A stretch of 64,000 nucleotides of DNA from Mesonia aestuariivivens (GCF_019311235.1 NZ_JAHWDF010000002.1:248001-312000); one strand, 5' to 3'. Positions 49,897 to 59,657 are shown, counted from the first letter of the stretch. The notes: generated by a model not told the origin, from the sequence alone. A program made the numbers and translations.

Positions 49897-50829
49897 ATGG
49901 GAAATAAAATTCTTCATATTACCAATGGTGACGGTCTAACCGAAAAAATGAGCCATCTTCATCTTTCTGGGCAAGTGATTAGTTGGAGAGAAATGCTTTG
50001 TGAAGGGAAAACCGTTCAAGAGGTAGGTAGCAAAGAATTTATAGCAACACGTAAACACTTTTTAAATGAACACTACCAAATAACTGCTGAAGATTATGAA
50101 CTGAAATTTGTAGCAGAATTAGAAAAATTAACTACTGTCAAAGATTATGAAGCAATCATTCTTTGGTTTGAATTCGATCTATTCTGCCATATTAATATGA
50201 TTGCCTTAATTTCTTTTTTGTTTCAGCAAAATATTCAAAAGCCAATTTATTTAGTTTGTAGTAAACGTCTGAAAGGCGAAGAAAAATTACAAGGCCTATC
50301 TCAGTTAAATGATAAAGAGCTACAAAATCATTTTGATCATAAAATTTTACTGAACATAGACGATTTAGAGTTAGCAGAGTTAGTTTGGAAACTTTACTGC
50401 GGCAATAATCCTCTTCGTTTAAAGTCTGAAATAAAGAAAAGTTCAAATTTTGAATATTTATCAAGTTGTTTACGAGCCCATATTGAGCGTTTTCCTAATG
50501 TTAAATCTGGTCTAAATACTTTAGAGGCTAATATTTTAAAGTTAGTGGCAACACAACAAATTTCTAGTCAAAACCAATTTTTAGGCTATTCATTAGAATA
50601 TCAAGGTTATTATGGATACGGAGATGAACAAATGCTAAGAATTATTAATAATTTAAAAGCATTTATATATTTTGATAATAAAAAATTTGCACTTACAGAA
50701 GAAGGTAAAATGGCCTTAAATAAATCTCAAAATTTTTATCAAGAGTTAAAAGATAATTTATATTACGGTGGTGCTAAAAAATATGATTTTTTATATGATG
50801 ATGAATCGCACCACTTACTAAAATTATAA
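49897..50829 (+). CDS. DUF1835 domain protein
   Basis: The N-terminus, NKILHITNGDGLTEKMSHLH followed by LSGQVISWREMLCEGK, is the DUF1835 signature. A Glu/Asp-rich middle segment and a C-terminal helical half follow. The domain is uncharacterised, and no catalytic residues can be proposed with confidence. Spacing of 3 and 1 bases to its neighbours puts it firmly in the SUI1/nucleoside-phosphorylase operon. Confidence 0.85.
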   Translation: MGNKILHITNGDGLTEKMSHLHLSGQVISWREMLCEGKTVQEVGSKEFIATRKHFLNEHYQITAEDYELKFVAELEKLTTVKDYEAIILWFEFDLFCHINMIALISFLFQQNIQKPIYLVCSKRLKGEEKLQGLSQLNDKELQNHFDHKILLNIDDLELAELVWKLYCGNNPLRLKSEIKKSSNFEYLSSCLRAHIERFPNVKSGLNTLEANILKLVATQQISSQNQFLGYSLEYQGYYGYGDEQMLRIINNLKAFIYFDNKKFALTEEGKMALNKSQNFYQELKDNLYYGGAKKYDFLYDDESHHLLKL

Positions 50830-50830
50830 T

Positions 50831-51706
50831 ATGCCCATTAAAGAATCTGAACTTGTTTTAAATGAAGACGGTAGTATTTACCACCTTCATCTTTTTCCAC
50901 ATCAAATTGCCGATACTATTATTACAGTAGGTGATCCAGATCGCGTAGATAAAGTTACCCAGTATTTTGATGAAATTGAAGTAAAAGTGAGTAAGCGAGA
51001 GTTTCACACTCAAACCGGTACTTATCAAGGAAAACGATTAACCGTAATTTCTACAGGTATAGGTACCGATAATATAGATATTGTATTTAATGAATTAGAT
51101 GCATTAGCAAATATCGATCTTCAAACCCGTGAGGTAAACACTAATCTAAAAAAACTAAATTTTATAAGAATTGGTACTTCTGGAGCGATACAAAAAGACA
51201 TCCCTATTAATACCATTCTTGCTACACAAACCGCTATAGGTTTTGATAGCTTGCTACATTTTTATAAAAGTGAAACTATTCAAGAAACAAAAATTGCTTC
51301 TGAAGTAGCGCAACAATTAGTACAGGCTAGTTTTAAATCTAGGCCATACGTTATTAATGGTTCAAAAAAATTATTGAAATATTTTTCTTCTTTCGAAGAA
51401 ATTAAAACAGGAATGACGGCCACTAATGTTGGTTTTTATGCCCCCCAAGGACGCGTATTACGTGCAGATTTACAAGATGAAAACTTTATACAAAAGCTTT
51501 CAGATTTTAAATATAAGAAACAAAAAATCACAAACTTAGAAATGGAAACGAGTGGTATTTATGGCATGTCTAAATTATTAGGACACCGTGCTATCTCTCT
51601 AAATGCTATTTTAGCCAATAGAATAACTGGCGAATTTAGTAAAAACCCAGGAGTGATTGTAGAGCGTCTCATTAAATTCACCTTAGACAAAATAAAAGAT
51701 CTATAA
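50831..51706 (+). CDS. Nucleoside phosphorylase
   Basis: The family signature is visible as TIITVGDPDRVDKVTQYFDE, VISTGIGTDNIDIVFNEL, FIRIGTSGAIQ, GFDSLLHF and NLEMETSGIYGMSKLLG (the conserved Met-Glu ribose-binding pair). These belong to the uridine-phosphorylase/NP-I fold. It should cleave a nucleoside with phosphate to base and ribose-1-phosphate; the base preference is uncertain. Being next to ppk1, it may connect nucleoside salvage and phosphate metabolism. Confidence 0.93.
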   Translation: MPIKESELVLNEDGSIYHLHLFPHQIADTIITVGDPDRVDKVTQYFDEIEVKVSKREFHTQTGTYQGKRLTVISTGIGTDNIDIVFNELDALANIDLQTREVNTNLKKLNFIRIGTSGAIQKDIPINTILATQTAIGFDSLLHFYKSETIQETKIASEVAQQLVQASFKSRPYVINGSKKLLKYFSSFEEIKTGMTATNVGFYAPQGRVLRADLQDENFIQKLSDFKYKKQKITNLEMETSGIYGMSKLLGHRAISLNAILANRITGEFSKNPGVIVERLIKFTLDKIKDL

Positions 51707-51776
51707 ATATTTTATTTAACACAACTTTAAAAACGGCTAAGCGGGCTTATTTGTAGTTTTAACAAAAAAATATTTG

Positions 51777-53825
51777 ATGGCAGAGACAGAAGAGCATAGA
51801 TTTCAGCATAGAGATTTAGATTGGCTTAACTTTAATGAACGGGTTTTACAAGAGGCGGCAGATAAAAGTAATCCGGTTTTAGAACGTTTAAGGTTCTTAG
51901 CTATTTTTTCTTCTAATTTAGATGAATATTATAGAGTTCGTGTTTCTCAACTTCGTCAAATAAAAAAAATAAAAAAAAGTTTACGTAAAAAATTAGCTTT
52001 AAAACCAACAAAGAAGGTTAAGCAAATTATAAAAGAAGTTAAAGCGCAACAAGTTCAGTTTGGTGAATTATTCAAAAATGAAATTTTACCAGAATTAGCA
52101 AAACAGCATATTCATCTTATTCAAGAAAAAGATTTTTCTAAAAGTCAACGTTCTGAATCTAAAGATATTTATACAACTAAAATTAAAGCAAAACTTCAAC
52201 CTCAATTGGTAGATTTTGAAAAGAAAAATCAGCTCTTTCTAGAAAATAATACCATTTATTTTTTCGTTGCATTTAACGATTGTAAAGAAGCTGGTGTCGT
52301 AAATATACCTGTTCATGAAGTTGGTAGGTTTTTAGAATTAGAAAGCAATAAAGCTGAATATTACATCACCTTTTTAGATGATATTATTCGTGCAGAAATT
52401 CACGATGTTTTTCCTCATAAAAAAGTAGAAGGAATTTATCAGGTAAAAATGTCTCGTGATGCTGAGTTATATATAGACGATCAATATAACGGGGTTTTAG
52501 CCGAAAAAATTTACGAATCTTTAGCACAACGTACAGATGGGCAACCCACGCGTTTACTCTATGACGCAGAAATGCCTAAAGAGCTTCAGAAAAAACTAAG
52601 AAAACATTTTAACCTAGGTAAGATAGATATGATGCCCGGTGGAAAATATCATAATTTTAGTGATTTTTTCTCTTTTCCCGATCCTACTCAAAATGCAGCA
52701 TTAACATACGAGAAGCTCAAGCCTATTGCTCATCAAGCATTCGAGGCAAAAGATAATTATTTTAAGGTCATTAAAGAAAAAGATCAGTTGCTTCATTTTC
52801 CATATATGTCGTTTTCATATGTAGAAAATCTTATGGAACAAGCTGCAGAAGATGAAGATGTAATTTCGATAAAAATTTCGCTTTATAGAGTAGCCGATGA
52901 ATCTGCCTTAACGACTTCGCTTTTAAAAGCCTTAAAAAAGGGTAAAGAAGTAACCGTGTTTATTGAAGCTAAAGCACGTTTTGATGAAGAAAATAATATT
53001 AGCTGGGGAAGAAAATTTGAAGAAAAAGGCGCACACGTTATCTATAGTTATCCTAAAATAAAAGTACACTCCAAGATTTTTTTAATCGATAGAATTGAAA
53101 ATGGAGAAAGCATAAAATACGCTTATATTGGTACCGGTAACTTTAATGCAGAAACCAGTAAAATATATTGTGATCATGCATTATTTACTGCTCAGAGAAA
53201 GCTCACAAAAGAGTTAGATCGTGTATTTAAAGTCTTAGAAGGAGAGCTTATTATACCACGCGCAAAAAATTTATTGGTTTCACCTTTTGATACCCGTAGA
53301 GAATTCACTCAAATGATTCTTCATGAAATAGATGAAGCAGAAGCAGGAAGACCCGCAAAAATAACAGCAAAAATGAATAGTCTTGAAGATCAAGAAATGA
53401 TAGATTTGTTGTATAGAGCAAATAAAAGTGGTGTTGAAATTAGACTTTTAGTAAGAGGCTTTACCTCTTTAATTGCAGGCGTAGAAAATTTAAGTGAAAA
53501 CATTTATATTACCAGCATTTTAGATCGATTCTTGGAACATGGAAGAATTTATGTGTTTCATAATGGCGGTGATGAACGTGTTTTTATGGGAAGTGCAGAT
53601 TGGATGGATCGTAACCTAGACCGTCGCATAGAAGTATTAGCCCCTATTTTAGATGAAGATATTAAAAAAGAACTAGCAGATATTTTACAAATTCAATTAA
53701 ATGATAATGTAAAAGCAAGAGTTCAAGATTATACACAACAGAATGAATATGTAGCTCATGATTCTAAAAATCCTATTCGTTCTCAAGTTGAAATTTATAA
53801 GTATTTAAAGAAAAAACATTCTTAA
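51777..53825 (+). CDS. ppk1: Polyphosphate kinase 1
   Basis: This full-length PPK1 of about 682 residues starts at the ATG at 51777 (AETEEHRFQHRDLDWLNFNE). The N-terminal domain has FNERVLQEAADKSNPVLERL and FSSNLDEYYRVRVSQLRQ. The catalytic histidines sit in KVHSKIFLID (near 430) and FLEHGRIYVFHNGG (near 580). It polymerises ATP gamma-phosphate into inorganic polyphosphate. The following gene starts on the TAATG stop overlap. It lies 70 bases after the phosphorylase gene. Confidence 0.96.
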   Translation: MAETEEHRFQHRDLDWLNFNERVLQEAADKSNPVLERLRFLAIFSSNLDEYYRVRVSQLRQIKKIKKSLRKKLALKPTKKVKQIIKEVKAQQVQFGELFKNEILPELAKQHIHLIQEKDFSKSQRSESKDIYTTKIKAKLQPQLVDFEKKNQLFLENNTIYFFVAFNDCKEAGVVNIPVHEVGRFLELESNKAEYYITFLDDIIRAEIHDVFPHKKVEGIYQVKMSRDAELYIDDQYNGVLAEKIYESLAQRTDGQPTRLLYDAEMPKELQKKLRKHFNLGKIDMMPGGKYHNFSDFFSFPDPTQNAALTYEKLKPIAHQAFEAKDNYFKVIKEKDQLLHFPYMSFSYVENLMEQAAEDEDVISIKISLYRVADESALTTSLLKALKKGKEVTVFIEAKARFDEENNISWGRKFEEKGAHVIYSYPKIKVHSKIFLIDRIENGESIKYAYIGTGNFNAETSKIYCDHALFTAQRKLTKELDRVFKVLEGELIIPRAKNLLVSPFDTRREFTQMILHEIDEAEAGRPAKITAKMNSLEDQEMIDLLYRANKSGVEIRLLVRGFTSLIAGVENLSENIYITSILDRFLEHGRIYVFHNGGDERVFMGSADWMDRNLDRRIEVLAPILDEDIKKELADILQIQLNDNVKARVQDYTQQNEYVAHDSKNPIRSQVEIYKYLKKKHS

Positions 53826-54679
53826 TGATTACGATTAAAGTTGGAGGAGTTCCTGAGCATTTTAATTACCCATGGCACGTTGCTATAGAGGAAAAGAAAT
53901 TTGAAGCTTTAGGAATAAAAGTAGAATGGATAGATTTTTATGGCGGGACTGGTGAATTAAGTGAAGCACTTAAAAATCATGAAATAGATATTGCACTGAT
54001 GCTTACCGAAGGAGTAATTAAAAAAATCACCGAAGGCAATCAATTTAAAATTTTACAAAATTATATTGCTAGTCCTTTAATTTGGGGAATTCACGTAGCT
54101 GCAGATTCTAAATTTAAAAAAATAGAAGACTTAGAAAATACTACGGCTGCCATAAGTCGTTATGGTTCAGGTTCGCATTTATTAGCCTATATTAATGCTA
54201 AAAATCAAGGTTGGAATACAGAAAGATTAGATTTTGAAGTGGTAAATGATTTATCAGGTGCGATTAAAGCTTTACCAGAAAATGATGCGCAATACTTTAT
54301 GTGGGAACATTTTACGACAAAGCCCCTAGTAGATGATGGTACTTTTAGAAGAGTTGGTGACTGCCCTAGCCCTTGGCCGTGTTTTGTTATTGCTTCTACA
54401 GATAACTTTGTAACTCAAAATTCAGCTTCAATTAAAAAAATACTTCAAGTACTTAATCAAATTACGATTGGATTTAAAAAAACTGAAAATCTAACTCGAA
54501 TTTTAGCTCAACGCTATGATCAAAAGGAAAAAGATATTTCTTTATGGTTAGAAAAAACAGAATGGGATCAAAAACAAATAAAAAAAGAAACTATAGAAGA
54601 GACTCAAAATCAGTTATTTGATTTAAATCTAATAGAGAGAAAACTAAGTTTTGAAAAATTTGTTGTGAATTTTAAATAA
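53825..54679 (+). CDS. Ca3427-like substrate-binding protein
   Basis: A type-2 periplasmic-binding-fold protein without a signal peptide. KVGGVPEHFNYPWHVAIEEK is the NMT1/THI5-like start with a substrate-binding aromatic site. DIALMLTEGVIKKI and the hinge GSGSHLLAYINAKNQGW follow. The Ca3427 group is cytosolic and found in fungi and bacteria, so it may be an enzyme or ligand carrier rather than a transport component; no permease or ATPase gene is nearby. The overlap with ppk1 (TAATG) suggests a shared message. Confidence 0.82.
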   Translation: MITIKVGGVPEHFNYPWHVAIEEKKFEALGIKVEWIDFYGGTGELSEALKNHEIDIALMLTEGVIKKITEGNQFKILQNYIASPLIWGIHVAADSKFKKIEDLENTTAAISRYGSGSHLLAYINAKNQGWNTERLDFEVVNDLSGAIKALPENDAQYFMWEHFTTKPLVDDGTFRRVGDCPSPWPCFVIASTDNFVTQNSASIKKILQVLNQITIGFKKTENLTRILAQRYDQKEKDISLWLEKTEWDQKQIKKETIEETQNQLFDLNLIERKLSFEKFVVNFK

Positions 54680-54753
54680 TAATTGAAAAAAAATGCGCAA
54701 CCTTTACGTTAATTTTACATCTACTTAATGTAGAAAACCATTTAAATTAACGC

Positions 54754-54927
54754 ATGCTTACTTTTTTTATCATTTTAGGAGTTTTATTAATCATCAATAT
54801 TTTACTTTTTATTTTCAGTAGAAATAAAGTAGAAGACAAGAAAAAGAGTGCTCCAAAAAGAGTAATTTACAATCCAACTGTAAATGCCTCCAATGTAGCT
54901 ACCACTCCACAGTTTCAAGATGCTTAG
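54754..54927 (+). CDS. Small one-helix membrane protein, 57 residues
   Basis: An ATG at 54754 opens 57 codons. A hydrophobic helix (LTFFIILGVLLIINILLFIF) is followed by a basic, polar tail (RNKVEDKKKSAPKRV, then NPTVNASNVATTP). The topology is N-out/C-in or the reverse, with no clear signal peptidase site. Its end overlaps the end of the ung gene on the other strand by 29 bases. I recall similar small proteins near ung in flavobacteria, but cannot confirm this. The function is unknown. Confidence 0.6.
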   Translation: MLTFFIILGVLLIINILLFIFSRNKVEDKKKSAPKRVIYNPTVNASNVATTPQFQDA

Positions 54928-55564
54928 AAACCAAGAATTCATTTGTTTTGCTAAAATGTTTGTTGCCAAACCAATATCCTCTATTAGCACTTAATGGTGA
55001 GGGATGACCTGAGGTTAAGATATGATGTTTTTGCGAATCTATAAGTTTAGCTTTTTTCTTAGCAAAACCTCCCCATAGTAAAAAAACAACATTTTCTTTT
55101 TTAGCAGAAATTGTTTTAATTACTTCATCTGTAAATTGTTCCCAACCTTTACCTTGGTGACTTGCCGCTTCGTGTGCTCTAACCGTTAAGGTTGCATTCA
55201 GTAATAAAACACCTTGTTTTGCCCAGCGTTCTAAGTTTCCCGTTTTAGGAAATGTTTTACCTAAATCATTTTCTATCTCTTTAAAAATATTAACTAAAGA
55301 GGGTGGCATTTTGATATCATCTTTTACCGAAAAACATAAACCGTTAGCTTGATCTACTCCGTGATAAGGATCTTGCCCAATAATCACCACTTTTAAATCT
55401 TCAAACTTACAATAGTCAAAAGCGGCAAAAATAGCATTACCATTAGGGTAACATTTGTGGTTTTGATATTCGGTTTTTACAAATAAAGCGAGTTGTTTAA
55501 AATATTCTTTATCAAATTCTTCACCTAATTCTTTTTTCCAGCTTTTATCTATGTCTACCTTCAT
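54899..55564 (-). CDS. ung: Uracil-DNA glycosylase
   Basis: This family-1 UDG has the catalytic and binding motifs VIIGQDPYHGVDQANG (catalytic Asp), CFSVKDDIKMPPSL, GVLLLNATLTVRAHEA, VVFLLWGGFAKK and TSGHPSPLSANRGYW (catalytic His). It excises uracil from DNA in base-excision repair. The length of 221 residues is typical. It is divergent from the MutS2-like gene with only 45 bases between the start codons, so the two share a promoter region. Confidence 0.97.
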   Translation of the reverse strand: MKVDIDKSWKKELGEEFDKEYFKQLALFVKTEYQNHKCYPNGNAIFAAFDYCKFEDLKVVIIGQDPYHGVDQANGLCFSVKDDIKMPPSLVNIFKEIENDLGKTFPKTGNLERWAKQGVLLLNATLTVRAHEAASHQGKGWEQFTDEVIKTISAKKENVVFLLWGGFAKKKAKLIDSQKHHILTSGHPSPLSANRGYWFGNKHFSKTNEFLVSKHLETVEW

Positions 55565-55575
55565 AAAATATTCTT

Positions 55576-55583
55576 TAAATTTG
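55576..55583 (+). promoter_or_regulatory. -7 box of the MutS2-like gene
   Basis: TAAATTTG matches TAnnTTTG and lies 26 bases before the ATG at 55610, inside the short ung/MutS2 divergent spacer. Confidence 0.4.
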
Positions 55584-55609
55584 CATCGCTACGAATGTAG
55601 AAAATTGCT

Positions 55610-57793
55610 ATGATAAAAATAACAGAAAAGACCCTTAAAGATTTAGAATTCCCTAGCGTTTGTGAACAAATTAGCGAATATTGTGTGACAGATATGGGGC
55701 AAGAGAAATGCTTGAAGATTCAACCGTTTTCAAAAGTTTCAGAAATTTTATTTTCTTTACATCAAACCAATGAATACAAATCTTCAGAACTTCAGGAAGC
55801 TAGAATTCCTAATCATGGTTTTGATGCTATAAATAATGAAATTAGATTTCTAAATATTGAAGGCTCTATTTTAGAAATTTCTGGGATCAGAAAAATTCAA
55901 TCTATTTCTAATACGGTTAATATTCAGATTAAATATTTCAGAAAGTACAGCGATATTTATCCCAATTTATATGAAACCACAGCAGAGGTAGAATATACCA
56001 AGCATTTGGTGGAGAAAATAGAAGAAGTGATTAATCCTTTTGGAGAAATTAAAGATGAGGCCTCTCCACTACTCCAACGCACACGTAGAGCGATTAATTT
56101 GGTACGCGGACAAATAAATTCTAGTTTTTCTAGTTCACTTTCTAAATACCACAGTGCTGGTTATTTAGATGAAATTAAAGAAACAGTAGTTGAAAATATA
56201 CGAGTTTTAGCGGTTTCTGCTATGCACCGTAGAAAGGTAAAAGGCTCCATTTTAGGAAGCTCAAAAACAGGAAGCATAGTTTACATTCAGCCAGAAACAA
56301 CCCTGCAACATGCTAGAGAACTCAATAATTTACAATACGAAGAAAAAGAAGAAGTTAAGCGAATTTTAAAAGAACTTACAGAATATATACGGCCTTTTCG
56401 CCCACTTTTAATTCAATATCAAGAATTGTTAAGTGAAATTGATGTTATTGCGGCCAAAGTAAATTATGCTAAACAATTAAATGCGGTTTTGCCTAAAATC
56501 ACCAAGCAACGAGATTTAGATTTAAAAGAAGCTTATCATCCGTTATTATTTTTAACCAATAAAAAAACCGATAAAATAACGCACCCCCAAGACATTTCTT
56601 TAACACCAGATAATCGAATTATCGTTATTTCTGGTCCTAACGCCGGTGGTAAGAGTATTACATTAAAAACTATCGGTCTTTTACAAGTAATGCTTCAAAG
56701 TGGAATGCTGGTTCCTGTACACGAATACAGTAGAATGTGTTTTTTTACTAAAATTTTGACTGATATAGGTGATAATCAAAGTATAGAAAACCATTTGAGT
56801 ACTTATTCTTATCGATTAAAGAATATGAAACATTTTCTTCGGAAATGCGACGATAAAACGCTATTTTTAATTGATGAATTTGGTACTGGTAGTGATCCTG
56901 AATTGGGTGGTGCTTTAGCTGAAACTTTTTTAGAAGTTTTTTACGAAAAAAATAGTTACGGAATTATCACTACACATTATGCCAATTTAAAAAAAATGGC
57001 GCAAGAAACCGAAGAGATTTCTAATGCCAATATGCTATTCGATTCTAAAACCTTAGAACCTGTTTATAAATTACACTTAGGTGAAGCTGGGAGTTCGTTT
57101 ACCTTTGAGGTAGCTCAGAAAAACGGAATTCCGTATAGTTTAATTAATCGCTCCAAAAAGAAGGTAGAACGCGGCAAACTTCGCTTTGATAAAAGTATTG
57201 CTAAATTACAACAAGAACGCTCTAAACTCTCTAAAACAACGTCTAGCTTAAAAGAAAAAGAAGAAAAAGCAGCCGAAGAAAAACGACGTCTAGATGAAGT
57301 TAATGCAAAAGTTCAACAAAAATTAGAAGGTTTTCAAGAGTTGTATGACAGCAATCAACGTATGATTTATTTAGGTCAGAAATTTGATGATTTGAGTGAA
57401 AAATTTTTCAATAACAATAATAAAAAAGATTTAATTGGAGAGTTTTTAAAATTAGTAGCGATAGAAAATTCTAAGCGTAAAAAAGAATCAAAAAAGAAGA
57501 AGGAAGCTAAGAAAAAACAAGAAAATAAAATTAAACAAGAGGCTGAAAAGAAAATTGAAGTTATTCGTGAACAGAAAAAAGAAGAAAAAAAGAAACAAGT
57601 AGAAAAAGAAAAAAAGGCAGAAGAAAAGAAAATTGTATCGTTTCGATTAGATGACCGTGTACGCTTAGAAGATAGCCGTTCTATAGGTACAATTGATAAA
57701 ATTGAAAAAGGAAAAGCGATTATTAACTACGGAATGTTTACTACAGAAGCCAATTTAAGTAAATTAGAACTAGTGCAACGCGCTAAAAAATAA
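55610..57793 (+). CDS. mutS2: MutS2-like protein without a visible Smr domain
   Basis: The MutS-type ATPase has Walker A SGPNAGGKSITLK (near 343-355), Walker B LFLIDEFGTGSDPELG and the TTHYANLKKMA signature. A long coiled coil with Glu/Lys-rich repeats (about 510-690) follows. The C-terminus is a short beta domain (VSFRLDDRVRLEDSRSIGTI). No C-terminal Smr nuclease domain is visible, unlike Bacillus MutS2, so a DNA- or ribosome-binding ATPase role is more likely than nuclease action. The stop overlaps the next gene by one base. Confidence 0.92.
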   Translation: MIKITEKTLKDLEFPSVCEQISEYCVTDMGQEKCLKIQPFSKVSEILFSLHQTNEYKSSELQEARIPNHGFDAINNEIRFLNIEGSILEISGIRKIQSISNTVNIQIKYFRKYSDIYPNLYETTAEVEYTKHLVEKIEEVINPFGEIKDEASPLLQRTRRAINLVRGQINSSFSSSLSKYHSAGYLDEIKETVVENIRVLAVSAMHRRKVKGSILGSSKTGSIVYIQPETTLQHARELNNLQYEEKEEVKRILKELTEYIRPFRPLLIQYQELLSEIDVIAAKVNYAKQLNAVLPKITKQRDLDLKEAYHPLLFLTNKKTDKITHPQDISLTPDNRIIVISGPNAGGKSITLKTIGLLQVMLQSGMLVPVHEYSRMCFFTKILTDIGDNQSIENHLSTYSYRLKNMKHFLRKCDDKTLFLIDEFGTGSDPELGGALAETFLEVFYEKNSYGIITTHYANLKKMAQETEEISNANMLFDSKTLEPVYKLHLGEAGSSFTFEVAQKNGIPYSLINRSKKKVERGKLRFDKSIAKLQQERSKLSKTTSSLKEKEEKAAEEKRRLDEVNAKVQQKLEGFQELYDSNQRMIYLGQKFDDLSEKFFNNNNKKDLIGEFLKLVAIENSKRKKESKKKKEAKKKQENKIKQEAEKKIEVIREQKKEEKKKQVEKEKKAEEKKIVSFRLDDRVRLEDSRSIGTIDKIEKGKAIINYGMFTTEANLSKLELVQRAKK

Positions 57794-58209
57794 TGCAGAA
57801 ACTCCCAGAACATAAAAAAATCATCTTATTTGATGGCGTTTGTAACCTTTGCAATAATGCTATTAATATTATTATAGATCACGATAAGAACGATATATTT
57901 CGATATGCGTCACTACAAAGTGAAACTGGGCAGCAACTCACTCAAGAACGAGGTATAGATACTTCAGCAATAGATTCAATAATTTTAATAGATCCTGGAA
58001 CAGCTTATTATATAAAATCTACCGCTGCTTTACAAATTGCCAAACACCTTTCTGGTGGTTATAAAATTTTAAGTTATTTTCTTTTTTTACCAGAAGGCTT
58101 TAGAAATATGATTTACGACTTTGTGGCTAAAAATCGCTATAAATGGTTTGGGAAAAAAAATAATTGCCGCATTCCTACTCCAGCATTAAGATCAAAATTT
58201 TTAGAGTAA
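57793..58209 (+). CDS. DCC-family thiol-disulfide oxidoreductase (DUF393)
   Basis: The N-terminal IILFDGVCNLCNNAINIII contains the DxVC-x-x-C motif of the DCC family. The rest has FRYASLQSETGQQL and LIDPGTAYYIKSTA, and ends KWFGKKNNCRIP. Members are predicted to transfer disulfide or metal-related functions; the role here is undefined. The TAATG overlap with the MutS2-like gene suggests co-translation, though a functional link is not obvious. Confidence 0.9.
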   Translation: MQKLPEHKKIILFDGVCNLCNNAINIIIDHDKNDIFRYASLQSETGQQLTQERGIDTSAIDSIILIDPGTAYYIKSTAALQIAKHLSGGYKILSYFLFLPEGFRNMIYDFVAKNRYKWFGKKNNCRIPTPALRSKFLE

Positions 58210-58230
58210 GTATTATAATGAAGAAGAAGA

Positions 58231-58268
58231 AAAACGAGATGCTAAAATATAGTTAACCTCTCGTTTTA
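58231..58268 (+). terminator. Probable terminator after the DCC gene
   Basis: AAAACGAGA (58231-58239) and TCTCGTTTT (58259-58267) form a 9-bp stem with a 19-base loop. The T-run is short, so strength is uncertain. Confidence 0.5.
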
Positions 58269-58333
58269 TAGTTGATGAATGTTGAAAAAAATTACTAAAT
58301 CGAACTATTTAATAATAGAGCTAGAGCGAAGTA

Positions 58334-59644
58334 TTATTTTCTATTTTTATAATTATCGTTCCAGTTTTTAACCAGTGGAATTTCACGAAGCCTTCCAACA
58401 GATTTTGCTATTAAAATCGAAACCGAAGCGTCTCCGGTAACGTTCACAGTAGTTCTACACATATCTAAAGGCCTATCGATAGCAAAGATTAGAGCCAATC
58501 CTGCCTCTGGTATTCCTGCTTGTGCTAAAACAATAACTAACATTACCATTCCTGCGCCTGGTACCGCTGCCGAACCAATTGAAGCTAATGTTGCTGTAGC
58601 AATGATGCCTAGTTGCGTACCAAAATCTAAATCCATCCCGAAAGCTTGGGCAATAAAAACAGCTGCTACTGCTTGGTAAAGACTAGTACCATCCATATTG
58701 ATAGTGGCTCCAATAGGCAATACAAAACTAGAAACTTCTTTTTCTACGCCTAAATGTTCTTCTACTCTTTCCATGGTTACAGGAAGTGTAGCTGCACTAG
58801 AACTAGTGGAAAATGCTAGTAATTGAGCAGGAGAAATTCCATTAATAAAAAAAGAAGGTGTTTTTTTAGTAAAAATCCATACCAAAGAGACATACACACC
58901 AATCATTAATAATAAACCTCCAATAACACATAACGCATACATCCCTAAAGCAGCAAAAAGATCAGCGCTTGGGGCTTCTACCACTAATGCTGCTAGTAAA
59001 GCAAATACTCCAAAAGGTGCGGCCAGCATTATAATATCAATCATTTTAAGAATAACTTCATTAAAGCCATCGAAGAATTTTTTAACAGGACTTGCTTGTT
59101 CTTCAGGAATTAAAATGAGTCCGATTCCAAAGAAAATTGCAAAGAATATTACTTGTAGCATGTTAGCATTGCTACCAGCGGCACCAACGATGTTACTGGG
59201 AACAATATCAACTAAAGCTTGTAAAGGACCAGCTTCTTTTTGTTTTTCAGCATTTTGCCTCGTTAAATCAGCATCACCGCCATAACTTTCTACGAGTTCA
59301 GCTCGTGTTTCTTCGGTAATTGTAGAGCCTGGTTTTACAAGATTTACTACCAATAAACCTATAGACACCGCGATAATGGTGGTGAGAATATAAGTTGCGA
59401 TAGTTCTAAAGCCCATTTTAGAAAGCTGAGAAATATCTTTTAGATCTGAAACTCCTTTTATTAACGAAGCTAATATTAACGGGACTGCAATTAATTTGAG
59501 TGCATTGATAAATATGGTTCCAAAAGGTTTTACCCAATCTTCAATAAAATCTGCTCCCCATGAAAAGTTAGTCATGATCAAGGCAAAGATTACCCCCAAT
59601 GCCATTCCTATTAATATTTGCCAATGTAATGCAAGTTTCTTCAT
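58334..59644 (-). CDS. Dicarboxylate/amino acid:cation symporter (GltP/DctA family)
   Basis: The eight-helix elevator transporter shows the substrate- and sodium-binding motifs: STSSSAATLPVTMERVEE (HP1), NMDGTSLYQAVAAVF (TM7), ASIGSAAVPGAGMVML (HP2) and DRPLDMCRTTVNVTGD (TM8, with the Asp and Arg). It imports glutamate, aspartate or C4-dicarboxylates with cations. The length of 436 residues fits. It lies 13 bases after the aroC stop in the same direction, so it may be in an operon with aroC. Confidence 0.95.
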   Translation of the reverse strand: MKKLALHWQILIGMALGVIFALIMTNFSWGADFIEDWVKPFGTIFINALKLIAVPLILASLIKGVSDLKDISQLSKMGFRTIATYILTTIIAVSIGLLVVNLVKPGSTITEETRAELVESYGGDADLTRQNAEKQKEAGPLQALVDIVPSNIVGAAGSNANMLQVIFFAIFFGIGLILIPEEQASPVKKFFDGFNEVILKMIDIIMLAAPFGVFALLAALVVEAPSADLFAALGMYALCVIGGLLLMIGVYVSLVWIFTKKTPSFFINGISPAQLLAFSTSSSAATLPVTMERVEEHLGVEKEVSSFVLPIGATINMDGTSLYQAVAAVFIAQAFGMDLDFGTQLGIIATATLASIGSAAVPGAGMVMLVIVLAQAGIPEAGLALIFAIDRPLDMCRTTVNVTGDASVSILIAKSVGRLREIPLVKNWNDNYKNRK

Positions 59645-59657
59645 CTATCTTTTTAAA

